Part shown: one piece after another, positions 36,330 to 45,031 of the stretch | How the letters are laid out: every line of letters begins with the position of its first letter | How positions within the stretch are numbered: position 1 is the stretch's first letter | Assembly: GCF_042139015.1 (NCBI RefSeq) | Contig: NZ_JBHIKY010000010.1 | Location: 72,621 to 136,620, forward strand | Direction: 5' to 3' | DNA: 64,000 nucleotides | From: JBHIKY01 sp042139015 | GTDB lineage: Bacteria; Bacillota; Bacilli; Bacillales; Marinococcaceae | Notes under the pieces: model-generated | The model's database searches: none | The model's input: only the letters and a program-made list of their open reading frames with translations | Told to the model about the DNA's origin: nothing | Position numbers and translations under genes: made by a program

Positions 36330-37571
36330 ATTTTGATGAATATCTACTTTCTCATTTAAAGTTTTTGGTCCGTTTTTCACAAACAAAGAAGTTTTCATGC
36401 CAATTAAAGAACAAACGATTGCTATGGTTCCAGCAGCAATAAAGATAGGAATTACACTAATAAAATCAGCTAAAAATCCAGCGATCATAGCACTTATTGG
36501 TAATGCCAGAAATGCAGCCATTCGTGTAGAGCTGATAACACGTCCTAATAAATTACTTGGTACTAATTCTTGTCTAAGAGTAAACCAATTTATAGCCAAT
36601 AACGTAACGGACCCTTTAATGAGGATTTGACATACAATGAGGGCTATTACATATGACTGAGAAAAAATCAACAATATTTGTCCAATACCTATCAAGATCC
36701 CCGAAAAAACTATAATATTTCCTCTCGGTATATGTTTTAATCTTCCAGCCAAAAAAACAGCGATAACGGGTCCTATTGCTTGTAGTGAAAATACCATTCC
36801 AATTTGGGTCGATGTAAATTGAATGTAGTCTCTTAAGAAAAACATAAAAAGTGACTCCACAGCGCCAAAGCCTATATTGATTCCAAAAATTACAAGTGAA
36901 CCAGCTAATAAAATTTTTGTGCTGAAAACATATTTTAAACCTTCTTTAATTGGTTTTAACAGTTTTGGAATTTTTCCAACGTTTTGACTTGGTGAAGGTG
37001 ATTTAAGAAATAAGAATATTGTTCCTGCACAAAGAAACGTAGCCCCCGTAACCAATAAAACATTAACATTCCCAACTATCGCAATCATAAAACCAGCAAC
37101 TGCTGGTCCTATAAAAGTGATAATATTTTCACTTAGTCTAAAGTACGAATTCCCTTGGATTAAATCCTCATGTGGTAATACCTCTGGAACTGCTGATTCA
37201 AAACTTGGATGATGAAAAGCAGCTAAACTTGCTAATACAAAAGCCACAGCATATATGACAAAAAGGCTTGAGTATTCCATCCAAAACATTAGAGGAACAA
37301 TTAGTACAATTAAAGCAGATGTAAAGTCCCCAAAGACCATTATTTTCTTTTTAGAAACTTGATCAGCAAGAGCTCCACCAATAAGACTAAATAGTACCTG
37401 TGGTATAATTTCAATAGCAAAAACAAGTGCCATTTTGCTGGCAGATTGGGTTAAGTCATATACAATTAAAGGAAGAGATATCATGAAAAACCACATTCCA
37501 AATTTGCTAATCGTCATACCAAAAAAAAGCACTAAATATCTGCGATTTTTAAACACTTTAGGAATGTTCAT
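36327..37571 (-). CDS. MFS transporter (exporter type)
   Basis: The protein of about 414 residues has twelve membrane segments and an MFS-3/MdfA-like signature (ALADQVSKKKIMVFGDFTSAL in the 2-3 loop). ATG 37571 is chosen for its spacing from GAGGATG; a GTG at 37586 opens the same frame. It begins 32 bases after the ThiF-like gene on the same strand. In microcin C-type clusters an MFS protein (MccC) exports the finished peptide, and this one fits that place. Confidence 0.87.
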   Translation of the reverse strand: MNIPKVFKNRRYLVLFFGMTISKFGMWFFMISLPLIVYDLTQSASKMALVFAIEIIPQVLFSLIGGALADQVSKKKIMVFGDFTSALIVLIVPLMFWMEYSSLFVIYAVAFVLASLAAFHHPSFESAVPEVLPHEDLIQGNSYFRLSENIITFIGPAVAGFMIAIVGNVNVLLVTGATFLCAGTIFLFLKSPSPSQNVGKIPKLLKPIKEGLKYVFSTKILLAGSLVIFGINIGFGAVESLFMFFLRDYIQFTSTQIGMVFSLQAIGPVIAVFLAGRLKHIPRGNIIVFSGILIGIGQILLIFSQSYVIALIVCQILIKGSVTLLAINWFTLRQELVPSNLLGRVISSTRMAAFLALPISAMIAGFLADFISVIPIFIAAGTIAIVCSLIGMKTSLFVKNGPKTLNEKVDIHQN

Positions 37572-37603
37572 TCTTGTCATCCTCACTTATTTTAGGTGAA
37601 ATG

Positions 37604-38707
37604 TTAAGCATATGTAAACTTCTTATCTCCACAAACTGGACACCCCTCTAACTTTTCCCAGCTGGATACTAGTTTTTTCTCTAAATTCATAAAATTAATC
37701 TCCATTACTTTTCCATCTGATAATGGTTTCTCCATTCCAGTTAGAATTTTTACTGCTTCATTCACTATAGTACCAGCTAAAATTGCTACATTTGGGCTTA
37801 TAGCAGCATTTTTTCGCTGGTAATCAATATTACGCATCGCCTCAAATTGATGATTTTGCTTTTGATTTATCTTTCTAGCATAATCAATGTGGCATTGAAT
37901 GCAACCGGTTTCTTTTGGTACCATGGAGAAAAATCGCCCACGTGTATTCAGAACTCCACCAGATACAAGAGGAACATTACATGTAACTACAGCTTCGTTT
38001 ACCCAATTTAACAAGTGGAGTGTAGGCTTATCAGCTACACAGATAACAAGCTCAGTACCTTCAATATGTTTTATTACATCTTGTGCTGATGCGATTTTTT
38101 TATTAGTAGTTTTTAGATTTACATTTGGGTTAAATTCCGCAATCCTCTTTTTGGCCATTTCGATTTTGTTTTGCCCGATATCCTTCTCAGAATATAACAA
38201 CTGACGATTAAAATTGCTTAATTCGATATGATCAAAATCCAATGCTTTAATATTATGGAACCCTAAAGCTGATAAATGATATAAGATTTGCGTTCCAAGA
38301 CCTCCTACACCTAATAAGGATATAGGAGTTTGATTTATCTTTTCTTGTATAGCAAACTTATTTTCTTTATAGGCTGTAAATAAGGAAAAGAAATTTATAT
38401 TCGCTTTATAACGTTCTACTTCATAACTGGTAAGTAGTTTTGGCTCAAGAGAAGCGTCTTCTAGATAGCCTTCATTAGCTAGTACTTCTAGCGCTTCAGT
38501 AATTTCTTCATCGCTTATATTAGGATACTGTTTTTGTACTAGATGAATAATATCCTCTATACCTTTAGATCCGTCAAGATTTTCAACTAATAATTTAACA
38601 CTCCCATCTGGATCTTCTAAAAATCCAGCAACGCCTTCTTCTTCACCAATTTGAATTTCATCCTCCAATACAAAATAAGGTATGGTCTCTTTAAATTTTA
38701 GTTTCAT
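37604..38707 (-). CDS. MccB-like ThiF/E1 adenylyltransferase with N-terminal peptide-binding (RRE-like) domain
   Basis: Residues 1-85 look like a PqqD/RRE winged helix (LVENLDGSKGIEDIIHLVQ, then EITEALEVLANEGYLED). From residue 105 a ThiF-type domain follows: nucleotide loop GVGGLG (133-138), D157 and D159, the NFNRQ motif (165-169), K181, and zinc-ligand pairs C269/C272 and C356/C359. The 367-residue size and two-part build match MccB, which adenylates the C-terminus of a short peptide. A GAGGAGG site precedes the ATG. A 23-residue peptide gene lies upstream and an exporter downstream. Plain ThiF/MoeB is less likely because no ThiS/MoaD or thiamine or molybdopterin gene is next to it. Confidence 0.85.
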   Translation of the reverse strand: MKLKFKETIPYFVLEDEIQIGEEEGVAGFLEDPDGSVKLLVENLDGSKGIEDIIHLVQKQYPNISDEEITEALEVLANEGYLEDASLEPKLLTSYEVERYKANINFFSLFTAYKENKFAIQEKINQTPISLLGVGGLGTQILYHLSALGFHNIKALDFDHIELSNFNRQLLYSEKDIGQNKIEMAKKRIAEFNPNVNLKTTNKKIASAQDVIKHIEGTELVICVADKPTLHLLNWVNEAVVTCNVPLVSGGVLNTRGRFFSMVPKETGCIQCHIDYARKINQKQNHQFEAMRNIDYQRKNAAISPNVAILAGTIVNEAVKILTGMEKPLSDGKVMEINFMNLEKKLVSSWEKLEGCPVCGDKKFTYA

Positions 38708-39276
38708 CCATATGTCCTCCTCGGTACTACATTGATAGTGGTTTTGTCACAGCCGTCATTTCATTCCTATGATTGGCAGGCGATATTTCAACTATTTTCA
38801 ATGACTCTCTCACTAAACTGCCCATCAAAATGTGTACATTCGATCATTAAAACGACCAAACATCTGGAGTGGATAAAGTTCCACTATTATCTCTTTATTA
38901 GCATTTGCTCACGGACTTTAGGCAGATATTATTATTGTTTGATGAACGGTGCGGAAGGTAAAGAAAGCTTCTTTTTTAAATTAAAGAGAAGGAACGCACA
39001 GTAAATCAACAGTATTGTCAGTACTTCATGTTGCATTATTGAGGAGATTTTATCTATTCTTTATATCACAAATCAAAAAAAATTTGGAGTTGGGTTTTTA
39101 TATAAATTTAAAACATTATTTGTGCGAGTGATGGTGTACTATTCGTTTGCAAAACAATGCTTTGGAAGTCAGCTTAGCGAACCTTGAATAATTTTTTTAT
39201 GGATGTTGTATATCTTCCAGTTAAAGTCGAATTAACGAAATCACTCAGCATACCTTCATCTTAAATTAATAGGATT
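38708..39276. other. gap between the peptide gene and the ThiF-like gene
   Basis: No coding frame with a ribosome site was found on either strand. The plus-strand frame at 38732-39004 has a transposase-like flavour but no motif I can name. Transcription from the peptide promoter would have to cross this stretch to reach the ThiF-like gene. Confidence 0.4.
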
Positions 39277-39301
39277 AAGGAACCGATAACATCGGTCCCT
39301 T
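39277..39301 (-). terminator. attenuator-like hairpin after the peptide gene
   Basis: The minus-strand arms AAGGGACCGAT and ATCGGTTCCTT pair around GTT, ten bases after the peptide stop. The T run behind it is weak, so it probably lets some transcripts through. RiPP operons often use such a hairpin to make far more peptide than enzyme. Confidence 0.65.
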
Positions 39302-39310
39302 AAAAAAGCC

Positions 39311-39382
39311 TTAACCTGGAACAGCAGTAAGTGCAGAAATAGATACGTTTTTTTTATCAGCTTTACGTACTTGTAATTTCAT
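39311..39382 (-). CDS. 23-residue candidate RiPP precursor peptide
   Basis: The frame has a near-perfect ribosome site GGAGGTGA seven bases before its ATG and an AT-rich promoter-like region upstream. The peptide opens MKLQVRKADKKN and ends SALTAVPG: a basic leader-like front and a small neutral tail ending Pro-Gly. The basic opening resembles Bacillus microcin C precursors (which open MLKIRK-like), but those end in Asn, while this one ends in Gly. Its strand, ribosome site and position ahead of the RRE-ThiF gene mark it as the likely substrate of that enzyme. Confidence 0.7.
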   Translation of the reverse strand: MKLQVRKADKKNVSISALTAVPG

Positions 39383-39643
39383 CTGCTCACCTCCATGTTT
39401 GACTTGGGTATTAATATAGCATACCAAAATTTAGAAAAGAAGTATTTTTCATACAATTGTAAAAAATAGGAAAATTTTATTGAATTTACGGTATTAAGTG
39501 ACAAGAGTCCCGTTTTGTAGTATGTAAAGGATACAAATCCCGGATGAGTTAAAGAACTAATAAATATTCCGGAAAAAAGACCAATCTGCCGTAGCTGAAG
39601 ATAAAATAGACAGTACGTAAGACTAAAAATAGGCTGGTGAACG

Positions 39644-39859
39644 ATGATGTTAAAACAGAATGGCAACTCTATGGGAAGGAAATTTGCATGGGTGGATAAA
39701 TGGGCCAAAATGACAGGAGAACGGGCGAGAATTGATGCCAAAGTAAATAACACTTACATCGTTTATAATACGAAGGATGGGCTCGTCAAAGAATATCCCA
39801 ATGGGGACGTGGTACCATTAAAAGAAAAAAATCAGGATGAAATCAATGACGGTAGATAA
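39644..39859 (+). CDS. small hypothetical protein, possible antitoxin
   Basis: The 71-residue protein (MGRKFAWVDKWAKMTGERAR, then NTYIVYNTKDGLVKEYPNGD) overlaps the start of a zeta-toxin-like kinase fragment by 14 bases. In other genomes small proteins of this kind are encoded just ahead of zeta-like kinases, so an antitoxin role is possible. No family name is certain. Confidence 0.55.
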   Translation: MMLKQNGNSMGRKFAWVDKWAKMTGERARIDAKVNNTYIVYNTKDGLVKEYPNGDVVPLKEKNQDEINDGR

Positions 39860-40010
39860 TCAGCCAGTGATGTATGTATTTGCAGGAAATAATGGGAGTG
39901 GGAAAAGCACTTTTCGCAACCTACTAATAGATAAGATAGGAATCGATCTCAACATTGATCCAGATGGGATTGCTCGCCGTATTGATCCCCTGAATCCAGA
40001 ATCTAAATGA
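39846..40010 (+). pseudogene. zeta-toxin-like P-loop kinase, N-terminal fragment
   Basis: Starting at ATG 39846 the frame reads VMYVFAGNNGSGKSTFRNLL (Walker A) and LNIDPDGIARRIDPLNPESK, then stops. The remaining 150 or so residues of a zeta-type kinase are missing; the DNA that follows belongs to a GNAT fragment. The toxin half of the pair is therefore dead. Confidence 0.75.
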
Positions 40011-40023
40011 TTACAAGGGGTAA

Positions 40024-40203
40024 GGCTGGGGAAAAGGGTTGGGCTCTATGCTCATAGAATCTCTAGAAGAACAGCTAATTGAGGATAAGGTTTCAAGCAT
40101 TTATTTGATTACTTCAAATGGTAGACTTGCAGAGCGTTTTTACATAAACAAGAATTACGAAATGAATGAGAATAGACTTATTTTGAGGAAGACTTTTAAT
40201 TAA
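40024..40203 (+). pseudogene. GNAT acetyltransferase C-terminal fragment
   Basis: The frame reads GWGKGLGSMLIESLEEQLIE and later LITSNGRLAERFYINKNYEM, the acetyl-CoA loop and the last strand-helix of a GNAT. The N-terminal half is missing. It is fused by deletion to the zeta-kinase remnant. Confidence 0.7.
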
Positions 40204-40672
40204 TTATCGACACCATTTTTTCACTCGGGTTCCAAATATCTCGATTAAATGAAAAGAAGTCGGGTTAATACATCGACGTTTCCAGACTATTTTTAATCAA
40301 ACATTTTTACAAATCTACAAATCCATTTTTTCCATAAGGAACCCAGAATTCTGTACGCTAATGAATTCCGGGCTTGCTTTGGTTTAATATTGGTTGTATC
40401 CTTATTTGAGGTCACACTATGGGAATTTGGGGGCCTTCATACAAGGGATGTGGGATGGGAAATATATTTTATTTACACTAGGACCAATCTTATTTTTTGT
40501 AGTGATGATTTCTAGTGTAATCATGAATACGTTATTAAATCTATCATTTATGATGTTTTTAAAAAAATAACTCTAGATTTTAGTGTATGCTTTTTAATTG
40601 GTTATTCTACCTTTTCGACGGGATGTGCAAAAATACCCTTCATGAAGAATATGTGAGGAGTGCCCAGACTCA
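40204..40672. other. gap with a possible membrane-protein tail
   Basis: A frame near 40400-40570 reads GKYILFTLGPILFFVVMISS then VIMNTLLNLSFMMFLKK and stops, which could be the end of a lost membrane protein. No start codon or ribosome site is seen. Confidence 0.3.
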
Positions 40673-41335
40673 TTATGGCACACTAATAGTTTCCGTATAC
40701 GAGGCGCTATGTTTCATACCTTCGTCAAAACCACCAATTGCAACACCTAACAGATGATATCCTCTAATTTCTATTGATGCGGTTTTTGAGCCTGTGATAT
40801 TGTAAGCTGCGTCTACTGTATCAACCCAAGATGTAGCGGTAGTATCATAAGCACTTATAGAACTTATAGAACTTATCTTGGTAAGATTGCCTGAAGCGTT
40901 GGTCGTATAAGTATAATCTATTTTTAATGGACCTGCTGCAAATGTATAGACCGGTGTGCAACCGCAAAACGCAGGCGTACTACCTGTACTCTGTGTTGCA
41001 AATGTGCCTATTTCATTGTTTGATTCGTCCCCTGAACCATCGTTATCTAACGTTTGGTCGTTTTGTTCAATAGATTCATTTTGTTCTTCTAACATATTAT
41101 TTGGATCTTCTTCTTCAATAAACTCTTAGAACTCTTCTATTGATTCAAACTCTAACTTCGGTAAATCTTCAGGCAATTCACTTTCTTCAGTTAATTCTAA
41201 ATCATTTTCATCGGCTATTTCTTCCATTTGATTTTTAATTTCCTGGTCATCGCTACTCTCTGCAAAAGCTTCTTCAGTAGAAAACGGTTGGACAAGGACG
41301 GCAAGTGTTCCTGTCAAAAATGCTAATAATTTCAT
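40673..41335 (-). pseudogene. secreted protein with acidic propeptide, split by an in-frame stop
   Basis: Residues 1-26 form a signal peptide (MKLLAFLTGTLAVLVQPFST, then AFA). A very acidic segment and a C-terminal domain with FCGCTPVY and GYHLLGVAIGGF follow. A single TAA at 41126-41128 divides it; the same frame continues (EFIEEEDPNN) to the stop at 40673. This is either a nonsense mutation or a read-through product. The domain is not one I recognise. Confidence 0.6.
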
Positions 41336-41376
41336 ATAATTCCCTCTTACTGGTAATCTTTTGAGGAGGTGTTAAA

Positions 41377-41661
41377 ATGAGACTGCTAAATAATAAAAAA
41401 GTGATTAGTGGATTAAGTTTAATAGCTGTGATTATATTGACTTTATTAGATTACAATCCTACCAACGTTTCTCCTGGAGAATTAGAGATTTTTCATTTAG
41501 GGTTCCCTACTGATTGGCTACGATTTAATAGTGAATTTAGGGGTTTTAGTTTTAATTTCATAGGTTTGGCAGTTAATTTTTGTTTATTTTATTTTATTTT
41601 TTGGATTATAGGAAAAATGACTATCAAAAGTACAAAGTATAAAAAAGAATTAAATTCATAA
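41377..41661 (+). CDS. small membrane protein of unknown function
   Basis: The 94-residue protein begins at ATG 41377 behind TGAGGAGG. It has two hydrophobic segments (about residues 9-25 and 58-80) and a basic tail. It is transcribed away from the secreted-protein gene, only 41 bases apart, so the two may share a control region. Confidence 0.6.
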   Translation: MRLLNNKKVISGLSLIAVIILTLLDYNPTNVSPGELEIFHLGFPTDWLRFNSEFRGFSFNFIGLAVNFCLFYFIFWIIGKMTIKSTKYKKELNS

Positions 41662-41744
41662 CATCTAACATTCGTAAGAAGGTTAGTATTAGTTAGACGA
41701 GCATACAATTTTCGTCACCAGATTAAATTAAAAATCAAGTTGAA

Positions 41745-41903
41745 CTGTCGGCCATGCTCGGAAGAAATCTCGGACATGGTCTTTTCTTCTTTTAGAATTT
41801 CCAGCACGATTTTTGATTTGGATTCTGTGTATATCTTTTTCTTTTACCCATAAACCTACTTTAACATCTCCTCATTTCGTGTCTGAATTTATGGGTCCAC
41901 TAT
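41745..41903 (-). mobile_element. IS3-family end and orfA start, remnant
   Basis: On the minus strand the end TGGACCCATAAATTCAGACA is followed by GAGGAG and a frame reading MGKRKRYTQNPNQKS, as in IS3-family orfA. The rest is missing. Its outer end abuts the truncated nucleotidyltransferase gene. Confidence 0.65.
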
Positions 41904-41906
41904 ACA

Positions 41907-42653
41907 ATAAACGATGAAAATGTAGTAGCTGTTTTTTATGGTGGTTCAATAGGTAATCAAAATACAGATTTATATTCTGACATAGACCTTCGTATAGTTG
42001 TTATAGATGAAGTATTTGAAGAATATAGGCTGAATAAAAAAGAGAGAGCTAAAAACTGGGGAAATGTATTGTACTTCGAAGATTTCCCTTGGGCAACTTA
42101 TACTGTTGCTCACTATGATTCTTTCATAAAGGTGGATGCATTTTATTATAAAACAGAAAACATTCAGCCATCCACTTGGCTGCAAAACATTAGTGTTGTT
42201 TATGATAAAACAGGATTTATGGGTGAAATATTAGAAAAATCAAAGAAACTACTATACAGTCCAACTGTGCAAGAAGTGGAAATGTGGAGAACTAAATATT
42301 TTGCATATGTTCACGAAGCTTATCGAAGAGTAAACAGAAAAGAAATGTTTTATGCTTTAAATTGCTTGGATAATTTAAGGTTGTCTATGGTAACGGCTTG
42401 GTATATGGATAAAGGAATACAACCTAATGCCTTCGGAGATTGGGCAAAATATGAAGGTGAACGTAGCGAATTGGATAATTGGCAGCTTTCACTTTTAGCA
42501 AGCTGGCATAGCAGTAGAGACCCCAATGATTTAATGAGCGTAATAGAAAGAATGCTACCTGAATTCAAAAAAACACATAAGGGATTATGCGAAAAGCTAG
42601 ATATGGAAGAAAATTCCGAGTGGATTGATGAAATTTTTGGAATGGTTTTTTAA
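41907..42653 (+). pseudogene. AadE-like aminoglycoside adenylyltransferase, 5'-truncated
   Basis: The frame is open from the IS3 junction and carries the nucleotidyltransferase motif VAVFYGGSIGNQNTDLYSDI followed by DLRIVV, then LYFEDFPWATYTVAHYDSF and a helical C-terminal domain. The first 20 or so residues and the start codon are lost to the IS end. An internal ATG (42069) would miss the catalytic Asp residues, so an active enzyme is unlikely. Confidence 0.7.
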
Positions 42654-42670
42654 AGTAACAATTACTCGAT

Positions 42671-42835
42671 TAATTAATGCGATTAGTCTATGGAATACGG
42701 TTTATCTCGCGGAAGCAACGAATTACTTGCAAGAAAAGGGGAAATAAATGAAGACTTACTATCCCATGTTGTATCACCTCTTGCATGAGAGCATATTAAT
42801 TTTCTTGGTGAGTATAAGTTCGATTCTAGTGCAAG
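42671..42835 (+). pseudogene. Tn3-family TnpA C-terminal remnant
   Basis: The stretch reads LINAISLWNTVYLAEATNYL, then after a frameshift EINEDLLSHVVSPLA, an in-frame TGA, and EHINFLGEYKFD. This is the very end of a Tn3-type transposase. Confidence 0.8.
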
Positions 42836-43045
42836 CCGGATACCGGGGACGTAACAGCCCCGCATTGATTACAGTCACTGAATCTTACCACCTTCGCCAT
42901 CTTTCTTACCATTAAACGCCACGGAATTTACCAACCTATGCCAAACCCTTTACCAATATACAAGTACCCCTACGAAACTAAAATAGAGCGTAGGGGTTCA
43001 GTTACTATGTTCTAGTAAAATGTAAGAGTATTTTCTTCAGTCATT

Positions 43046-43303
43046 TCAGACTTCTGTCCTTATTCCATGGCGTTCACGCATAGAAATATCCCCGTCTATC
43101 ATGATTTGGTAGGAGTCATGGATAATGCGGTCCAGTATAGCCTCAGCTATCGTTTCATTTCCTAATTTTAAGTGCCACCCACTAGGGTCAATTTGTGAAC
43201 AGAAAATGGTGGAAGCGATTTTGTGACGGGCTTCAGTAATTTCAAGGAGTATAGCTGCTTCTTCCGTTGATAAATCTGTCAAAAGCCACTCATCAAGGTT
43301 CAT
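43046..43303 (-). pseudogene. IS21-family IstB C-terminal remnant
   Basis: The frame reads LDEWLLTDLSTEEAAILLEI, ARHKIASTIFCSQIDPSGWH and AILDRIIHDSYQIMIDG, the last part of IstB from another IS21 subgroup than the copy at 21449-22068. It cuts into the 3' end of the DUF3139-like gene. Confidence 0.8.
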
Positions 43304-43538
43304 CTGAATATACTACATAAGCATAGTGTTTAAAATAAATACCTGTTGCTTTATCATTGTAATTTATTTTAATATCTTTTATTTCTTCTTCACTATAACC
43401 TTTTTCTTTAAATAAATAATCTTTAACAGATGCTTCTACAATTTCAGCGTTATCTTTTTTATTTTCATTAGTAAGAACAAAACTAGCGCCTATTCCTATA
43501 ATTAATAGAGTGATAACAATAAAAAGTATTTTTTTCAT
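43293..43538 (-). CDS. DUF3139-like small membrane-anchored protein, 3' end replaced
   Basis: From ATG 43538 the product has one membrane segment (MKKILFIVITLLIIGIGASF) and a soluble part VKDYLFKEKGYSEEEIKDIK ending YAYVVYSDEP. This resembles DUF3139 proteins, which usually run a little longer. The stop arises at the junction with the IstB fragment, so the gene is probably truncated. Confidence 0.5.
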   Translation of the reverse strand: MKKILFIVITLLIIGIGASFVLTNENKKDNAEIVEASVKDYLFKEKGYSEEEIKDIKINYNDKATGIYFKHYAYVVYSDEP

Positions 43539-43583
43539 AAATAAAACCTCTGTTCTAAATATAATCATTTAGTAGTTAATACT

Positions 43584-43621
43584 GGGGTACCGCCAACATT
43601 TTAACGAAAATATACGCTAAG
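43584..43621 (+). repeat. Tn3-family terminal inverted repeat, 38 bp
   Basis: The sequence starts GGGGTACCGCCAACATTTT and ends TATACGCTAAG, close to Tn4430-type ends. It points right, toward the transposase remnant at 49.6 kb. I did not find its partner. Confidence 0.75.
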
Positions 43622-43813
43622 TGTGTAGTGCAAAATAGAAGTACAGAGATGTGCAACCAAAACGTACATAACTCTGCACTTCTTTTTTAGATAAAAAAAG
43701 CCTTGCCAGCCATCCAATATAACTCTACTGTAATTGGTGTCGAATCAAACACAGTGGAGGTCGAAAGGATTGCTAGCAATGACTAAGATTAATCATATCA
43801 AAACTTTACGAAA

Positions 43814-44440
43814 TCATGAAGACGAAAGCGTTTGCGTATAGGTAATCTCTTCATCTAAATCGTCTCTTTCAGGCTTAGAAGGAAACGATGATTTGATAGA
43901 CTCATCTACAGAATAGACCGCTTTTCTCAAGTGTTTTGACCGTTCACGTAAAACATCTATAGTTTTTTTCTGATTATACCGTGCCTGCGTATGAGTGGAA
44001 TCAACGATGATCGTTTTACTTGTCATGACTCCTTGTTCAATGGCGATATCAACGGTTTTTCCGATTAATAAATCAAGCACATTCAGATCTTTTAATCGCA
44101 ACTTCCGAAATTTTGTTAAGGAACTCGGATCGATCACATCTTCTTTAGGAGCCATGCCTAAGAAATATTTATACGACATGTCATATCTAGAGCGTTCTAC
44201 AAGATCGACGTCCGATAAAGGAAACATGCTTTTTAACAAGAGATATTTAAACATACGAATGGGATCGATGGCTGCACGACCATGATTCAAGTGATAGTTC
44301 TCAATCAGCTCATCATAAATAAAAGAAAAATCAATGAGATCGTTTAGTTTCCTTAAGACATGGTCTTTAGGAACAATCATGTCATAGAGATCGGCGTACG
44401 CACTGAGTTGGAGAGACTGTTGTTTTTGAATCATGACCAT
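43814..44440 (-). pseudogene. IS1182-family transposase, N-terminal part
   Basis: The frame shows the IS1182 N-terminal domain (IVPKDHVLRKLNDLIDFSFI, RMFKYLLLKSMFPLSDVDLV) and the first catalytic Asp region TIIVDSTHTQARYN. It stops at about 208 residues, less than half of the usual length. The hairpin at 44486-44515 marks the nearby element end. Confidence 0.8.
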
Positions 44441-44485
44441 CCAACACTTTCACGTTTAATACTCTTATTTTATCAAAGTAAGAGA

Positions 44486-44515
44486 AGATCGTCCCGGATT
44501 TCCGGAACGATCTTC
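44486..44515. repeat. perfect hairpin near the IS1182 end
   Basis: AAGATCGT and ACGATCTT arms, with CCGG pairing inside, form a compact stem just upstream of the transposase start. It is probably part of the IS terminal structure. Confidence 0.5.
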
Positions 44516-44593
44516 TAATCAGACTTTTTCAGTGGCCTCCGATTTGGATTGTTTTTTGGTTAGTTCCAGTTTTATTCCTAAAAAAACTTGTTT

Positions 44594-44616
44594 AATACCC
44601 TCATGGGGTATGGTAT
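44594..44616 (+). promoter_or_regulatory. CsoR operator of the copper operon
   Basis: The box reads AATACCCTCATGGGGTATGG, followed by a T/A-rich -10 area. It matches the CsoR pattern of a TACCC and GGGTA inverted pair with extra GGTAT as in the Bacillus copZA promoter. It lies about 80 bases before the first gene. Copper binding to CsoR should free it. Confidence 0.85.
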
Positions 44617-44697
44617 ATTTATTGTGTAGAGTGAACGCAACAAATATTATTCTCTTCTGATGTCAAGCTATTTGATTAGTATTGAGGGAGGGCCATT

Positions 44698-45030
44698 ATG
44701 GATATTGAAAACGTCACAACTCACCTTTTTTTGTGCCACGGTAAATCCTGTACAAAGAATGGTGCTGATGAAGTTACACGCTCTGTTCGAGAAACAATTT
44801 ATGAGTATGATTTAACTGACAAAATTCATACAACTAAAACAATGTGTAATGGTCAGTGTAGTTCTGGTCCAATAGTCATTTCTTACCCACAGGGAGTTTG
44901 GTATCAAAAGATGAATACAACTATGGGCAAAGAGCTTATACGTTCAATCAAACGTGCCCAGCCGTTTAAGGAAAAGTGCTTATATACACTTGAAAATGGT
45001 CGATTCAGAAAGTTATCTAGGGAGGATTAA
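44698..45030 (+). CDS. thioredoxin-like (2Fe-2S) ferredoxin family protein
   Basis: The 110-residue protein has C-x4-C (FLCHGKSCTKNG) and C-x3-C (TMCNGQCSSGPIVISYPQGV) motifs typical of thioredoxin-fold 2Fe-2S proteins. GAGGGAGG precedes ATG 44698, and copA starts two bases after its stop. Its role in copper handling is not established; cluster repair or sensing is possible. A paralogue (57550-57939) sits at the head of the zinc GTPase operon. Confidence 0.82.
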   Translation: MDIENVTTHLFLCHGKSCTKNGADEVTRSVRETIYEYDLTDKIHTTKTMCNGQCSSGPIVISYPQGVWYQKMNTTMGKELIRSIKRAQPFKEKCLYTLENGRFRKLSRED

Positions 45031-45031
45031 C

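Noticed and set aside
38732..39004. Plus-strand open frame in the peptide-ThiF gap
   Set aside because: No ribosome site and no motif; the sequence looks vaguely transposase-like but too weak to call.
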